From contig DAOUTX010000004.1 in the NCBI GenBank assembly GCA_030668465.1, forward strand, positions 1 to 16,278: a stretch of 16,278 bases of DNA, given 5' to 3'. This DNA is from Atribacterota bacterium (lineage in GTDB: Bacteria; Atribacterota; Phoenicimicrobiia; Phoenicimicrobiales; Phoenicimicrobiaceae). Shown here in pieces: positions 1 to 7,467 of the stretch. Within the stretch, counting starts at the first letter, position 1. Each line of letters begins with the position of its first letter. The position numbers and the translations under genes were made by a program. Below the pieces are notes generated by a model. It ran no database searches. It saw only the letters and a program-made list of their open reading frames with translations, and was not told where the DNA came from.

Positions 1-825
1 CACTCCAAAGCTATTTTGGAGAATATTTATCCCCATGGTTTGTTGACGGGTATCGACCAGGACATAGAGGCAATTGAAACAGCAAAAGAAGAACTAAAAA
101 GCTATATCGATAAAGTAAAATTAGTTAAAGGTAATTTCAAAAATTTAAAAGAGATTCTATCAGAATTGAAGATCGAAACAGTGTCGGGGATAATCTTTGA
201 TTTAGGAGTGTCCTTTCACCAACTAAAAGAGAAAAAAAGAGGATTCAGTTTTAAAGAAGACAGTCATTTAGATATGCGGATGGACTTAACCCAAAAATTT
301 AACGCTGATATTTTAGTCAATAGTTATTCAGAAAAAGATTTAGCTGAAATATTTGAAAAATACGGAGAAGAACGGTTTTCCAAGAGGATTGCCCACTTAA
401 TTGTAACAGAACGAAAAAAGAGAGCTATTACTACTACCAAGCAGTTAGCTGATTTAATAATAAAAGCTCTCCCTAGAACTAAAAAAAGGCACACCTGGAG
501 AATTCATCCTGCAACCAGGGTTTTTCAGGCTATCAGGATTGAAATAAATCAGGAGCTTAAGGCCTTGGAAAAGGGATTGAATCAGGCAATTAGAGTTTTA
601 GAGGATAAGGGAAGGATATGTGTTATTTCCTATCATTCATTAGAGGATAGGATAGTTAAAAATATATTTAAGGAAGTAGAAAGAGAAGGAAAAGAACAAA
701 AGAATTACGGATTAAAAATTATAACTAAAAAACCAATTAGACCTTCTTCGGAGGAAGTAAGGGATAATCCTAAAGCGAGAAGCGCAAAATTGAGAGTGGC
801 AGAGAAAATAATATCTTTATCTTAA
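1..825 (+). CDS. rsmH: 16S rRNA (cytosine-1402-N4)-methyltransferase RsmH, 5'-truncated by window edge
   Basis: SAM-dependent methyltransferase that modifies C1402 in the decoding centre of 16S rRNA; formerly MraW. The reading frame is open from base 1 and begins HSKAIL, which is the end of the family's GGGGHS..IL SAM-binding motif, so roughly the first 30-40 residues lie upstream of the window. A TTG at base 16 is internal, not the start. Visible motifs: GIDQD near residue 17, FDLGVS at about 66, RGFSF and LDMRMD at about 80-93, the HPATRVFQAIRIEIN block, and CVISYHSLEDRIVK near the C-terminus. The usual SSPQLD after FDLGV reads SFHQLK here, a mild divergence. Gene position before ftsL is the classical dcw order. 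The stop TAA is at 823-825, and the downstream octamer repeat starts practically inside it. Confidence 0.96.
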   Translation, partial: HSKAILENIYPHGLLTGIDQDIEAIETAKEELKSYIDKVKLVKGNFKNLKEILSELKIETVSGIIFDLGVSFHQLKEKKRGFSFKEDSHLDMRMDLTQKFNADILVNSYSEKDLAEIFEKYGEERFSKRIAHLIVTERKKRAITTTKQLADLIIKALPRTKKRHTWRIHPATRVFQAIRIEINQELKALEKGLNQAIRVLEDKGRICVISYHSLEDRIVKNIFKEVEREGKEQKNYGLKIITKKPIRPSSEEVRDNPKARSAKLRVAEKIISLS

Positions 826-864
826 TTAATTAGTTAATTAATTAGTTAGCTGGTTAATTGGTTA
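825..864 (+). repeat. Octamer-family degenerate tandem array (GTTA orientation), copy 1
   Basis: From the last base of the rsmH stop onward the sequence reads as tetramers without slippage: ATTA/GTTA units alternating with GTTA, GCTG and ATTG. GTTA lies at 833, 845, 853 and 861, so most spacing is 8 bp. It is followed by AAGGAAATAGCGGATAG (863-880), which is nearly repeated after the copy at 12680-12715. Related arrays occur at 7432, 7737, 10171 and 12680. Confidence 0.75.
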
Positions 865-884
865 AGGAAATAGCGGATAGCATT

Positions 885-940
885 AAAACATAAAGCTAAA
901 AACGCAAAACATAAAACTAAATTTGCATCTCAAATTTCAA
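885..940 (+). repeat. Degenerate tandem heptamers, A-rich, upstream of ftsL
   Basis: Eight consecutive 7-bp units in register: AAAACAT, AAAGCTA, AAAACGC, AAAACAT, AAAACTA, AATTTGC, ATCTCAA, ATTTCAA. The first five are clearly related; the last three keep the period but are weaker. The array lies between the octamer array and the ftsL ribosome binding site. AT-rich composition makes chance similarity more likely here than at the GC-containing arrays. Confidence 0.5.
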
Positions 941-1010
941 GAAAAAATAGAATGAAAAAACATGTGCTAACGACTATTCACCATCAACTAAAGTAAAGGG
1001 GTGATAAAAT

Positions 1011-1451
1011 ATGAGAGGGAACAGTGCTATAGCTACCGGTAATTACGAAAGTAAGAATACCTTAATTGTTTTTGGGTTATTTTTAATGTTAGTAATTCTT
1101 GTCACCTCTGTAGTAATTTTTTATATTTCTAATAACATTATATTAACTGAATTAGGATACAAATTAATAAAATTAGAAAATGTTAAAATTGCCTTAGAGG
1201 GAGAAAATGAAAAACTTGAGCTTACCGCAGAGACTCTTTCTGCCTTAGGTAGAATTGAAAAAATTGCTTGTAATCATTTGGGAATGATTAGACCAAAAGA
1301 AGTTAAATTTATTGCCTTAAACCCCATTCCTAAGGTTAATTCCGGAAATGATAAGGGGGCAATCAGTAACAATTATGAAGAGGAAAAGAATTTTTGGGCT
1401 AGTTTTGACCTAAGGAAGATAAACGACTTGGTTTTAGGAGCGTTAAAATAA
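1011..1451 (+). CDS. ftsL: Cell division protein FtsL (FtsL/DivIC family, bitopic)
   Basis: Small single-pass divisome protein; FtsL forms a complex with DivIC/FtsB and FtsQ/DivIB and activates the FtsW-FtsI synthase. The sequence shows a short cytoplasmic N-terminus (about residues 1-17), one hydrophobic segment at about 18-40, then a Leu/Glu/Lys-rich stretch (about 43-80) suited to a coiled coil, and the family-like tail GRIEKIACNHLGMIRP at about 80-95. The last 45 residues are polar and unrecognised, making the 146 aa protein somewhat long for FtsL. ATG is preceded by AAAGGGGTGATAAAAT, a good ribosome binding site. Assignment rests on topology and on its position between rsmH and ftsI, since FtsL sequences are poorly conserved. 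No other FtsL/DivIC gene is in the window. Confidence 0.8.
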   Translation: MRGNSAIATGNYESKNTLIVFGLFLMLVILVTSVVIFYISNNIILTELGYKLIKLENVKIALEGENEKLELTAETLSALGRIEKIACNHLGMIRPKEVKFIALNPIPKVNSGNDKGAISNNYEEEKNFWASFDLRKINDLVLGALK

Positions 1452-1490
1452 TATACTTGTAGCAGTATAGGTTAAAGAGGGCGGAAATAA

Positions 1491-3179
1491 TTGTTGCTTT
1501 CCAAAGAAAAAAAAGAACGTATTATTTTTTTACTTATAGTGTTTATAATTCTTTATCTTTCAATAATTTATAGATTATATAACATTCAGGTTATTCAAAG
1601 TAATAAATTTAAAGAAATTGCCCAACAAGAACACCTCACTTCTTTTTCTATTGAGGGAGAACGAGGTAATATCTATGATAGAAATTTTAAAAAATTAGCT
1701 GTGAATGTTAATGTTCAATCTTTATTCGCCATTCCTCCTAAAATCAAAAATCCTCAGGAAACTGCCCGAAAAGTATCTTCGATTTTAAACTTGGAAACAA
1801 AAGATGTACTGGATAAATTAAATCAAAAAAAATCTTTTGTGTGGATAAAAAGGAAATTAAAAGAAATAGAAGTCGTAGAGATTAAAAAACTAAATTTAGA
1901 GGGATTAAATTTTTTAGATGAGAGCAAGAGACATTATCCCAAGAATTATTTAGCTTCTAATTTAATGGGATTTGTGGGAATAGACAATCAAGGCCTGGAA
2001 GGTTTAGAGTCATTTTTTAATAAGGAATTAAAGGGTTTACCTGGTTTAGTAATTCTAGAAAGAGATGCTATAGGAGGCAAGGTGCCCTTAAGCATTAAAG
2101 AACCGACTACCCATAAAGATGGGCATTCAATTGTTTTAACCATTGATGAAGTTATCCAATATATCACTGAAGAAGCTTTAAATAAAGCTTTTCAAAAATC
2201 TAAAGCCAAAGCAGGAGTTGCTATTGTAGTAAAGCCCAAAACCGGGGAAATTTTGGCAATGGCAGTAAAACCTTCTTACGACCCCAATTATTTTAATCAA
2301 TATTCTCGCGATCTTTGGAGAAATAGAGCAGTAACTGATGCCTATGAGCCGGGATCGACCTTTAAGGTTATTACCATAGCTACAGCCCTGGAAGAAAGAG
2401 TAGTCAATTTAAATAATCAATTTTATTGTGAAGGGTGGACAAAATACAGTGGGACTGTTTTTCACGATATATACCAACATGGTTCTCAAGATCTTACCGA
2501 TATAGTGAAAAATTCCTGTAATGTAGGAGTAATTCAAACCGGGACAAGATTAGATGAAAAGGTTTTTGAAAAGTCGATTAGAAGATTCGGGTTTGGGACA
2601 TTGACTGAAATAAATTTACCCGGTGAAATAAATGGCTTGGTAAGAAGTACAAAGGATTGGTCAAGAATTTCCCTGGCTTCCCTATCTATAGGTCAAGAAA
2701 TTTCTGTAACTCCACTTCAGTTGATAATGGCTGTATCGGCTATAGCCAATAGAGGGACTTTAATGAAGCCGATGATAGTAAAGGAAATAATAGATTCTGC
2801 GCAAAATAAAATTAAAATATTTAAACCGAGGCCGGTAAGACAGGTAGTATCGGTTGGTACTGCCTTAACCATGACCAAGATATTGGAACAAGTAGTGAAT
2901 GACGGAACTGGTACAAGGGCCAAGCTTGCAGGATACCAGGCAGCAGGAAAAACCGGAACAGCTCAAAAATTTGATTTTTCTATCGGTAAATATTCTGAAG
3001 ATAAATTCAGCTCCTTATTTGTGGGTTATGTTCCCGCAGAGTACCCTGAAATATCTATCTTGGTTTTATTAGATGAACCTAAGGGGAGTTATTATGGTGG
3101 GACAGTAGCTGCTCCGGTTTTCCAGGAGATTGCTTCCAAGGTTCTTCCTTACTTATCGGTACCAACCAATGAAAGATAG
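1491..3179 (+). CDS. ftsI: Septal class B penicillin-binding protein (peptidoglycan transpeptidase) FtsI/PBP2B type
   Basis: Crosslinks peptidoglycan stem peptides at the septum, working with the polymerase FtsW encoded downstream. Layout: a basic cytoplasmic tip, one membrane anchor at about residues 11-30, the dimerisation/pedestal domain with GNIYDRN at about 59, and a transpeptidase domain. Catalytic motifs are intact: S289-T-F-K292 within YEPGSTFK, S342-C-N344, and K487-T-G489 in GKTGTAQ. At 562 residues there is no C-terminal PASTA domain, so it resembles FtsI more than SpoVD or PBP2x. The start is TTG; an AGAGGG ribosome binding site ends about 9 nt upstream, and a second TTG follows immediately. 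It lies 39 bp after ftsL and is probably cotranscribed with it. A long repeat-rich spacer follows. Confidence 0.97.
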   Translation: MLLSKEKKERIIFLLIVFIILYLSIIYRLYNIQVIQSNKFKEIAQQEHLTSFSIEGERGNIYDRNFKKLAVNVNVQSLFAIPPKIKNPQETARKVSSILNLETKDVLDKLNQKKSFVWIKRKLKEIEVVEIKKLNLEGLNFLDESKRHYPKNYLASNLMGFVGIDNQGLEGLESFFNKELKGLPGLVILERDAIGGKVPLSIKEPTTHKDGHSIVLTIDEVIQYITEEALNKAFQKSKAKAGVAIVVKPKTGEILAMAVKPSYDPNYFNQYSRDLWRNRAVTDAYEPGSTFKVITIATALEERVVNLNNQFYCEGWTKYSGTVFHDIYQHGSQDLTDIVKNSCNVGVIQTGTRLDEKVFEKSIRRFGFGTLTEINLPGEINGLVRSTKDWSRISLASLSIGQEISVTPLQLIMAVSAIANRGTLMKPMIVKEIIDSAQNKIKIFKPRPVRQVVSVGTALTMTKILEQVVNDGTGTRAKLAGYQAAGKTGTAQKFDFSIGKYSEDKFSSLFVGYVPAEYPEISILVLLDEPKGSYYGGTVAAPVFQEIASKVLPYLSVPTNER

Positions 3180-3180
3180 T

Positions 3181-3296
3181 ATCGCGTATCGCGTATCGCG
3201 TGAAGAAATAAGTATCGAGTATATAGCAAATACAGTAATGAGTGATGAGTAATGTGTAACAAGTAATAAATTTTGAGTTGTAAGTTGCAAGTTTGA
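3181..3296 (+). repeat. Compound array of degenerate tandem heptamers downstream of ftsI
   Basis: Three perfect ATCGCGT units (3181-3201), a GAAGAAA unit (3202-3208), AGTATCG and AGTATAT (3211-3224), then nine units in unbroken 7-bp register at 3234-3296: AGTAATG, AGTGATG, AGTAATG, TGTAACA, AGTAATA, AATTTTG, AGTTGTA, AGTTGCA, AGTTTGA. The unit sequence drifts while the period stays at 7. The segment from the last ATCGCGT through GAAGAAA to AGTATAT parallels 12649-12679. Confidence 0.8.
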
Positions 3297-3302
3297 AAAA
3301 TA

Positions 3303-3389
3303 GTAGGGGCACGATGTATCGTGCCCGTTAATCGCAGACCTGCCTGTCTATGAATTACAAAAGAAGGGCACAATTCATTGTGCCCCTAC
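3303..3389. mobile_element. 87 bp MITE-like / palindromic interspersed element, non-coding
   Basis: Ends are perfect 10-bp inverted repeats: GTAGGGGCAC at 3303-3312 and GTGCCCCTAC at 3380-3389. Each end sits in its own near-perfect palindrome: GGGCACGATGTATCGTGCCC (3307-3326) and GGGCACAATTCATTGTGCCC (3366-3385). About 39 bp of unrelated sequence lies between. It contains no gene and lacks a T-run after either stem. The architecture suggests a small non-autonomous mobile element or a REP-type folded repeat; no target-site duplication is obvious. A diverged relative is at 12757-12830. Confidence 0.7.
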
Positions 3390-3427
3390 ACCTAATCCTG
3401 ATTCCTTTAACACAATATGAGATTAAA

Positions 3428-3456
3428 TTGAAAGGCAATATGCAATAAGATATACT
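3428..3456 (+). promoter_or_regulatory. Predicted sigma70-type promoter for murE-murF-mraY
   Basis: TTGAAA (3428-3433, 5/6 match to TTGACA) and TATACT (3451-3456, 5/6 match to TATAAT) are separated by exactly 17 bp. Transcription would begin near 3463, giving a leader of about 90 nt that includes the heptamer array at 3502-3529. In DNA this AT-rich chance matches occur, but spacing and position at the head of a tight three-gene block support it. Confidence 0.45.
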
Positions 3457-3501
3457 ATATACGGGATTTAGCTGGAGGACAAACGTTTTATTTTTCATAC
3501 T

Positions 3502-3529
3502 ATACGCTAAACGCTGTGCGCTATACGCT
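3502..3529 (-). repeat. Heptamer array (reverse orientation) before murE
   Basis: Four units in register: ATACGCT, AAACGCT, GTGCGCT, ATACGCT. Their reverse complements are AGCGTAT, AGCGCAC, AGCGTTT and AGCGTAT, the same family as the array at 16188-16215 downstream of ftsZ. A shorter match with the same order (ACGCT AAACGCT) lies at 12878-12891. Confidence 0.7.
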
Positions 3530-3553
3530 ATTTATAATTTTGAGGTATTTTTT

Positions 3554-5026
3554 ATGAAGTTGAGTGAATTAATAACAAATTTAGACACCAAAGAAATTAT
3601 TGGCGATTTAGATTTAAATATCAAAGGAATTTATCACAACTCTCGGGAAATAAAGAGAGGTTTTTTATTTATATGCATAAAAGGTTTTACCTTTGATGGA
3701 CATAATTTTATCGACGAAGCTATTAACAAAGGAGCTGTTGCACTGGTAGTAGAGAAAGAAATTCCTCCCAGGCCGGGTATTACTATAATAAGGGTAGATG
3801 ATAGCCGTAAAGCCCTGGCAATTTCAGCTAACCAATTTTACGGTTTTCCTTCACGAAAATTAAAATTAATTGGAGTAACCGGAACAAACGGTAAAACTAC
3901 TATTACCTATATGTTAAGAGCCATTTTCCAGGAAGAAGGTTATAGAACAGGACTTCTGGGTACTGCACAAAATATAATCGGTGATAATATTAACTCCTCT
4001 AAGATGACTACTATGGAATCGATAGATTTGCAAAAGACCCTCAAGGAAATGGTTGAACAAAAGAATGACTATGCAGTGATGGAAGTATCTTCCCATGCTT
4101 TGCAATTATCCCGCGTAGAAGGATGCGATTTTGATGTAGCTATCTTTACTAATATTAGCAAGGAACATTTCGAAATCCATAAAAACTTTTCTAATTATTT
4201 AACGGCAAAGAAAAAATTATTTTTAAGTTTAAATAAAAGCAAGAAAAAAGATTATGAAAAATTTGCGGTAATTAATATTGATGAAGAGCACAGTAAAGAT
4301 TTTATAGATTGTAATAAGGTTAATTTAATCACTTATGGAATAGAAAAAGAAGCTGATATTAGAGCCAGGAAAATAAGAATGAATCTCAAGGATTCATCCT
4401 TTATGGTAGAAACGCCCCTGGGCGGGACTAGAATATATTTAAATTTTAGTGGAATATACAATATTTATAATGCTTTGGCGTCTATAGCAACAGCTATTTC
4501 TCAAGGGATCTTTCCTGGTGTAATTTCTCAAGCCTTAAGTAAATTTTATGGAGCTCCGGGAAGATACAAGCTGCTTGAATATGGCCAGAATTATACTATT
4601 GTTATAGATTTTGCCCATAATTATCACGGATTAGGGAATATATTGGAGAATTTACATAATTTTGCTTCACATAAAATAATAACAGTATTTGGACATGGTG
4701 GAGAGAAATATAATAAGGTAAGGACTACCATGGGGGAAGTTATAGGGAAATATAGTGATTACATAGTAATAACTGCGGATAATCCTAAAAGTGAAGATCC
4801 TATGGAAATTGCCCAAGAGATTGAGAAAGGGGTTAAAAAAACAGATAAAGATTATATTATAATTACTGATCGGGTAAAAGCTATTCATTATGCTTTAGGA
4901 AAAGCCGAAGAAGGGGATATAGTATTGATAGCCGGAAAAGGACCCGAAAATGAACAAATTTATCATAATAGAGTTATTCATCACAATGATGAAGAAGTAG
5001 TGAAAAATATCTTAACAGGGAGATAA
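3554..5026 (+). CDS. murE: UDP-MurNAc-L-Ala-D-Glu ligase MurE (adds third stem-peptide residue), divergent motifs
   Basis: ATP-dependent cytoplasmic Mur ligase that adds the diamino acid at stem-peptide position 3. All three domains are present in 490 residues: the N-terminal UDP-binding domain with NSREIKRGFLF and DGHNFI, the ATPase domain with GVTGTNGKTT (107-116, K114), MEVSSHAL, and the NYLTAK lysine that is carbamylated in the family, and the C-terminal ligand domain. Several MurE signatures are altered: IDFAHNYH for DYAHTPD (352-358), GGEKYNKVRTTMG for GGDRDxxKRPxMG (R390 kept), DNPK for DNPR (409-412) and GKGPE for GKGHE (461-465). The DNPR arginine contacts meso-diaminopimelate in E. 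coli MurE, and Lys-adding enzymes lack it, so the amino acid used cannot be stated. ATG with GAGGT about 7 nt upstream; murF starts 4 bp after the stop. Confidence 0.9.
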   Translation: MKLSELITNLDTKEIIGDLDLNIKGIYHNSREIKRGFLFICIKGFTFDGHNFIDEAINKGAVALVVEKEIPPRPGITIIRVDDSRKALAISANQFYGFPSRKLKLIGVTGTNGKTTITYMLRAIFQEEGYRTGLLGTAQNIIGDNINSSKMTTMESIDLQKTLKEMVEQKNDYAVMEVSSHALQLSRVEGCDFDVAIFTNISKEHFEIHKNFSNYLTAKKKLFLSLNKSKKKDYEKFAVINIDEEHSKDFIDCNKVNLITYGIEKEADIRARKIRMNLKDSSFMVETPLGGTRIYLNFSGIYNIYNALASIATAISQGIFPGVISQALSKFYGAPGRYKLLEYGQNYTIVIDFAHNYHGLGNILENLHNFASHKIITVFGHGGEKYNKVRTTMGEVIGKYSDYIVITADNPKSEDPMEIAQEIEKGVKKTDKDYIIITDRVKAIHYALGKAEEGDIVLIAGKGPENEQIYHNRVIHHNDEEVVKNILTGR

Positions 5027-5030
5027 AAGA

Positions 5031-6464
5031 TTGGAAAATTGTAAAATTACAGAATTGATAAAAGCTGTCTCGGGAAAGATAATTCGGGGAGACCAGGATT
5101 GCTTATTAAACAGGATTTCCATAGATAGCCGAACTTTAATTCCCGGTGATTTGTTTTTTGCTATAATTGGACCCAATTTCGACGGACATGATTTTATTTT
5201 TGAAGCTTGTAACAAGGGAGCGATTGGAGTAGTAGTCTGTAAACGTACGAGCGCTTTACTACAGAATGAGCAAATAGGTAAAGATAAAATTATCATAGAA
5301 GTAAAAGATACTCTTTCTGCCTTGCAGGATTGGTCTAAACATTATAAGGATAAATTTAAAACTTTTAATATCTGTGTAACCGGCAGTAATGGAAAGACCA
5401 CTACCAAAGAAATTATTGCTCATATCTTATCTCAAGAATTCCCTCTTTTAAAAACCTCTGGAAATTATAATAATGAAATTGGAATTCCTCTTACTCTGCT
5501 ACAGCTTAATAAATCACATAAGCTATTGGTGGCAGAAATGGGGATGAGAGGTTTGGGTGAAATAAAAACTCTTACCAATTTTATTCCTCCTGATTTAGCA
5601 GTGATTACCAATATCGGAGAGGCGCATATCGGTTTATTAGGTTCAAAGGATAATATTTTTAAGGCTAAATCGGAATTATTACAATCATTAGATAAAGACG
5701 GTATAGCCATTATAAATAAAGACGACCCCTATTTTTTTAAGATGTTGGAAATTGTTAAAGATAAGAAAGTATACACCTTTGGCATTGAGAATAAGAGTGA
5801 TATTATGGCTTGTAATATCAGAATGGTCAGTGATAAAGGAATAAGATTTACTCTTGAAGTGCAAAATGATAAAAGCAGAAAAATATATTTTCCCTTGTTG
5901 GGAAGGCACAATATCTATAATGCCCTTGCCGCCATTGCGGTTGCTTTTACCCTGGGAATAGAATTGGATTTAATTGAAAGAGGATTATCTTCTTTTAAAC
6001 CGTTAGACCTGCATATGCAATTGAGCAACTTTTGTAATGATATTAAAATACTAAATGATTCCTATAATGCGAGCCCATTATCAGTAAAAAATGCTTTAGA
6101 GACTTTAGCAGAAGTCGCACGAACTAATAGAAAAATAGCCATCCTGGGAGATATGCTGGAATTAGGAGAAAAGACCGACTTTTACCACCGGGAAATAGGG
6201 AAAAAAGTAGCAAAATTGTCTATCGATACCCTAATAACTGTAGGCTCGGGAGGAAAGATAATTGCTCAATCTTCCAAAAAAGAGGGGATGGCAGAAGAAA
6301 GAGTTTTTTCTTTTGATAAAAATAAGAAGTTAAATTTAGCCAAAAAGCTGTTAAATCTAACTAAACCTGGAGATTTTATCCTATTAAAAGGTTCTCGTGA
6401 AATGGAAATGGAAGAAATTTTAGAATTTTGGCAAAAAGAGTATCAAAAAAATAAGCCCACCTAA
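5031..6464 (+). CDS. murF: UDP-MurNAc-tripeptide--D-Ala-D-Ala ligase MurF
   Basis: Completes the UDP-MurNAc-pentapeptide by adding D-Ala-D-Ala to the product of MurE. Domain order is standard over 477 residues: N-terminal domain with DSRTLIPGDLFFAI and DGHDFI, central ATPase domain with VTGSNGKTTTKE (116-126, K122), GNYNNEIGIP, AEMGMRGLGEI and NIGEAHIG, and a C-terminal domain with NDSYNASPLS, ILGDMLELGE and the MurF-specific GSREMEME. The start is TTG, only 4 bp after the murE stop. An AGGGAG ribosome binding site overlapping the end of murE precedes it, and no nearby in-frame ATG competes, so TTG is well supported. Translation is probably coupled to murE. The D-Ala-D-Ala ligase gene (ddl), often in such clusters, is not in this window, so it must be supplied from elsewhere. 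Confidence 0.96.
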   Translation: MENCKITELIKAVSGKIIRGDQDCLLNRISIDSRTLIPGDLFFAIIGPNFDGHDFIFEACNKGAIGVVVCKRTSALLQNEQIGKDKIIIEVKDTLSALQDWSKHYKDKFKTFNICVTGSNGKTTTKEIIAHILSQEFPLLKTSGNYNNEIGIPLTLLQLNKSHKLLVAEMGMRGLGEIKTLTNFIPPDLAVITNIGEAHIGLLGSKDNIFKAKSELLQSLDKDGIAIINKDDPYFFKMLEIVKDKKVYTFGIENKSDIMACNIRMVSDKGIRFTLEVQNDKSRKIYFPLLGRHNIYNALAAIAVAFTLGIELDLIERGLSSFKPLDLHMQLSNFCNDIKILNDSYNASPLSVKNALETLAEVARTNRKIAILGDMLELGEKTDFYHREIGKKVAKLSIDTLITVGSGGKIIAQSSKKEGMAEERVFSFDKNKKLNLAKKLLNLTKPGDFILLKGSREMEMEEILEFWQKEYQKNKPT

Positions 6465-6474
6465 GGAGGAGATA

Positions 6475-7425
6475 ATGACCTATTGGCCCTTAATAATTTT
6501 AGCTTCGTTTACAATTCCGGTTATTGCTTTACCGTTTTTCATTAATTACCAAAAAAAACATAATGTAGGACAAAAAATTCGTCAGGAAGGGCCAAATCTT
6601 CATCAACATAAAACGGGGACACCTACCATGGGTGGAGTAATAATTATCCTTACTTTGACAGTAATAGTTTTACTCCTTGTTCCTTATAGTAAATATGTTT
6701 TGTGGTCATTAATTACTACTGTTGGTTTTGGTCTTATCGGCTTGGTTGATGATTTAATAAAATATCTTAAGAAACGATCATTAGGTCTTCTTACTATGCA
6801 GAAGTTGTTCCTTCAAATTGGCTTTGCTTTAATAGTTGCCTATTGTGTCCAACAAAACACTGATTTAGGTACAGAAATTTATCTTCCCTTTATAAAAAAT
6901 AGTATAGATTTGGGAATTATGTTTGTTCCTTTTGTGGTCTTGGTGATGATTAGTTCGGTTAATGCGGTAAATTTAACCGACGGTTTAGATGGGTTGGCAG
7001 CCGTGCTAATAATTATTGCCATGCTAAGTTTTGCTTTAATTGCCTATATCCAAGATATATTGCCTATGAGCTTGTTTTCCCTGATAGTTGCCTTTACCTC
7101 TTTTGGTTTTTTAATCTATAATTTTTATCCGGCCCAGATATTTTTAGGTGATGTAGGTTCTTTAGCTTTAGGCGGAGCACTTGCTTCGGTGGCAATTTTT
7201 ACTAAAACAGAGTTGTTTTTACTGATAATAGGCGGAGTATTTGTGATTGAAACCTTATCAGTGATACTTCAGGTTGTTTCGGTAAAATTAAGGGGTAAAA
7301 TAATTTTTAAGATGAGTCCTATTCACCACCATTTTGAGCTTTGTGATTGGAAAGAACCTAAAATTATTATTAGATTTTGTATAGCGGGAATAATACTGGC
7401 TATTATTGGGATAGCCAGTATTTAG
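6475..7425 (+). CDS. mraY: Phospho-MurNAc-pentapeptide transferase MraY
   Basis: Polytopic membrane enzyme transferring phospho-MurNAc-pentapeptide from UDP to undecaprenyl phosphate, which forms lipid I. Family motifs are intact: GTPTMGG near the N-terminus, the catalytic acidic pair D92-D93 in VDDLIK, NAVNLTDGLDGLA (163-175) with D169, FLGDVGS at 223-229, and the MraY-typical SPIHHHFE at 281-288. Many hydrophobic segments match the usual ten-helix fold, and 316 residues is near the lower end of family length. ATG has an ideal AAGGAGG ribosome binding site that overlaps the murF stop, with a 10 bp gap between the genes. The final codons form an 11-bp perfect inverted repeat (7393-7421). In most dcw clusters murD follows; here a 371 bp spacer without a gene follows. 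Confidence 0.97.
   Translation: MTYWPLIILASFTIPVIALPFFINYQKKHNVGQKIRQEGPNLHQHKTGTPTMGGVIIILTLTVIVLLLVPYSKYVLWSLITTVGFGLIGLVDDLIKYLKKRSLGLLTMQKLFLQIGFALIVAYCVQQNTDLGTEIYLPFIKNSIDLGIMFVPFVVLVMISSVNAVNLTDGLDGLAAVLIIIAMLSFALIAYIQDILPMSLFSLIVAFTSFGFLIYNFYPAQIFLGDVGSLALGGALASVAIFTKTELFLLIIGGVFVIETLSVILQVVSVKLRGKIIFKMSPIHHHFELCDWKEPKIIIRFCIAGIILAIIGIASI
7393..7421 (+). promoter_or_regulatory. Perfect 11-bp hairpin at the 3' end of mraY
   Basis: ATACTGGCTAT (7393-7403) and ATAGCCAGTAT (7411-7421) are exact inverted complements with a 7-nt loop, ending two bases before the end of the TAG stop codon region. There is no U-run after the stem, only TTAGTGTACC. It could slow or end transcription or protect the 3' end of the murE-murF-mraY mRNA. 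It may also simply result from the coding sequence. Confidence 0.45.
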
Positions 7426-7431
7426 TGTACC

Positions 7432-7467
7432 GTTAGCTAGTTAGTTGGTTACTTGGTTAATTAGTTG
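7432..7467 (+). repeat. Octamer-family array (GTTA orientation), copy 2
   Basis: Units GTTAGCTA, GTTAGTTG, GTTACTTG, GTTAATTA and a half unit GTTG. GTTA recurs exactly every 8 bp at 7432, 7440, 7448 and 7456. It starts 7 bp after the mraY stop and is the inverted partner of the array at 7737-7776. Confidence 0.8.

Larger units (their letters stand above)
3180..3553. other. 374 bp ftsI-murE spacer, repeats and a promoter candidate
   Basis: No gene is supported here. From left to right it holds heptamer arrays (3181-3296), a palindromic 87 bp element (3303-3389), a sigma70-like promoter (3428-3456), a reverse-oriented heptamer array (3502-3529), and the murE ribosome binding site GAGGT (3542-3546). 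Open frames on the minus strand across 3079-3373 translate to repetitive TRY/IRD-type strings produced by the 7-bp repeats and overlap the ftsI end, so I treat them as non-coding. A GGAGG at 3475-3479 has no suitable start codon behind it. Confidence 0.8.

Noticed and set aside
3181..3296. Heptamer or octamer arrays as a CRISPR array
   Set aside because: Units are 7 or 8 bp with no spacers, and there are no cas genes in the window.
3079..3373. Two overlapping minus-strand open frames in the ftsI-murE spacer
   Set aside because: They overlap the end of ftsI, have no ribosome binding site, and their protein is a translation of the 7-bp repeats and the palindromic element.
3307..3385. The two palindromes downstream of ftsI as terminators
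   Set aside because: Stable stems, but neither is followed by a T-run, and paired palindromes with matching outer ends fit a repeat element better. A role in ending transcription is not excluded.
3554..5026. The divergent MurE being the missing MurD or another Mur ligase such as MurT or a cyanophycin synthetase
   Set aside because: It has MurE-type N-terminal DSR/DGHxFI elements, MEVSSHAL and a DNPx motif and sits directly before murF, all typical of MurE and not of MurD. Unusual substrate choice remains possible.
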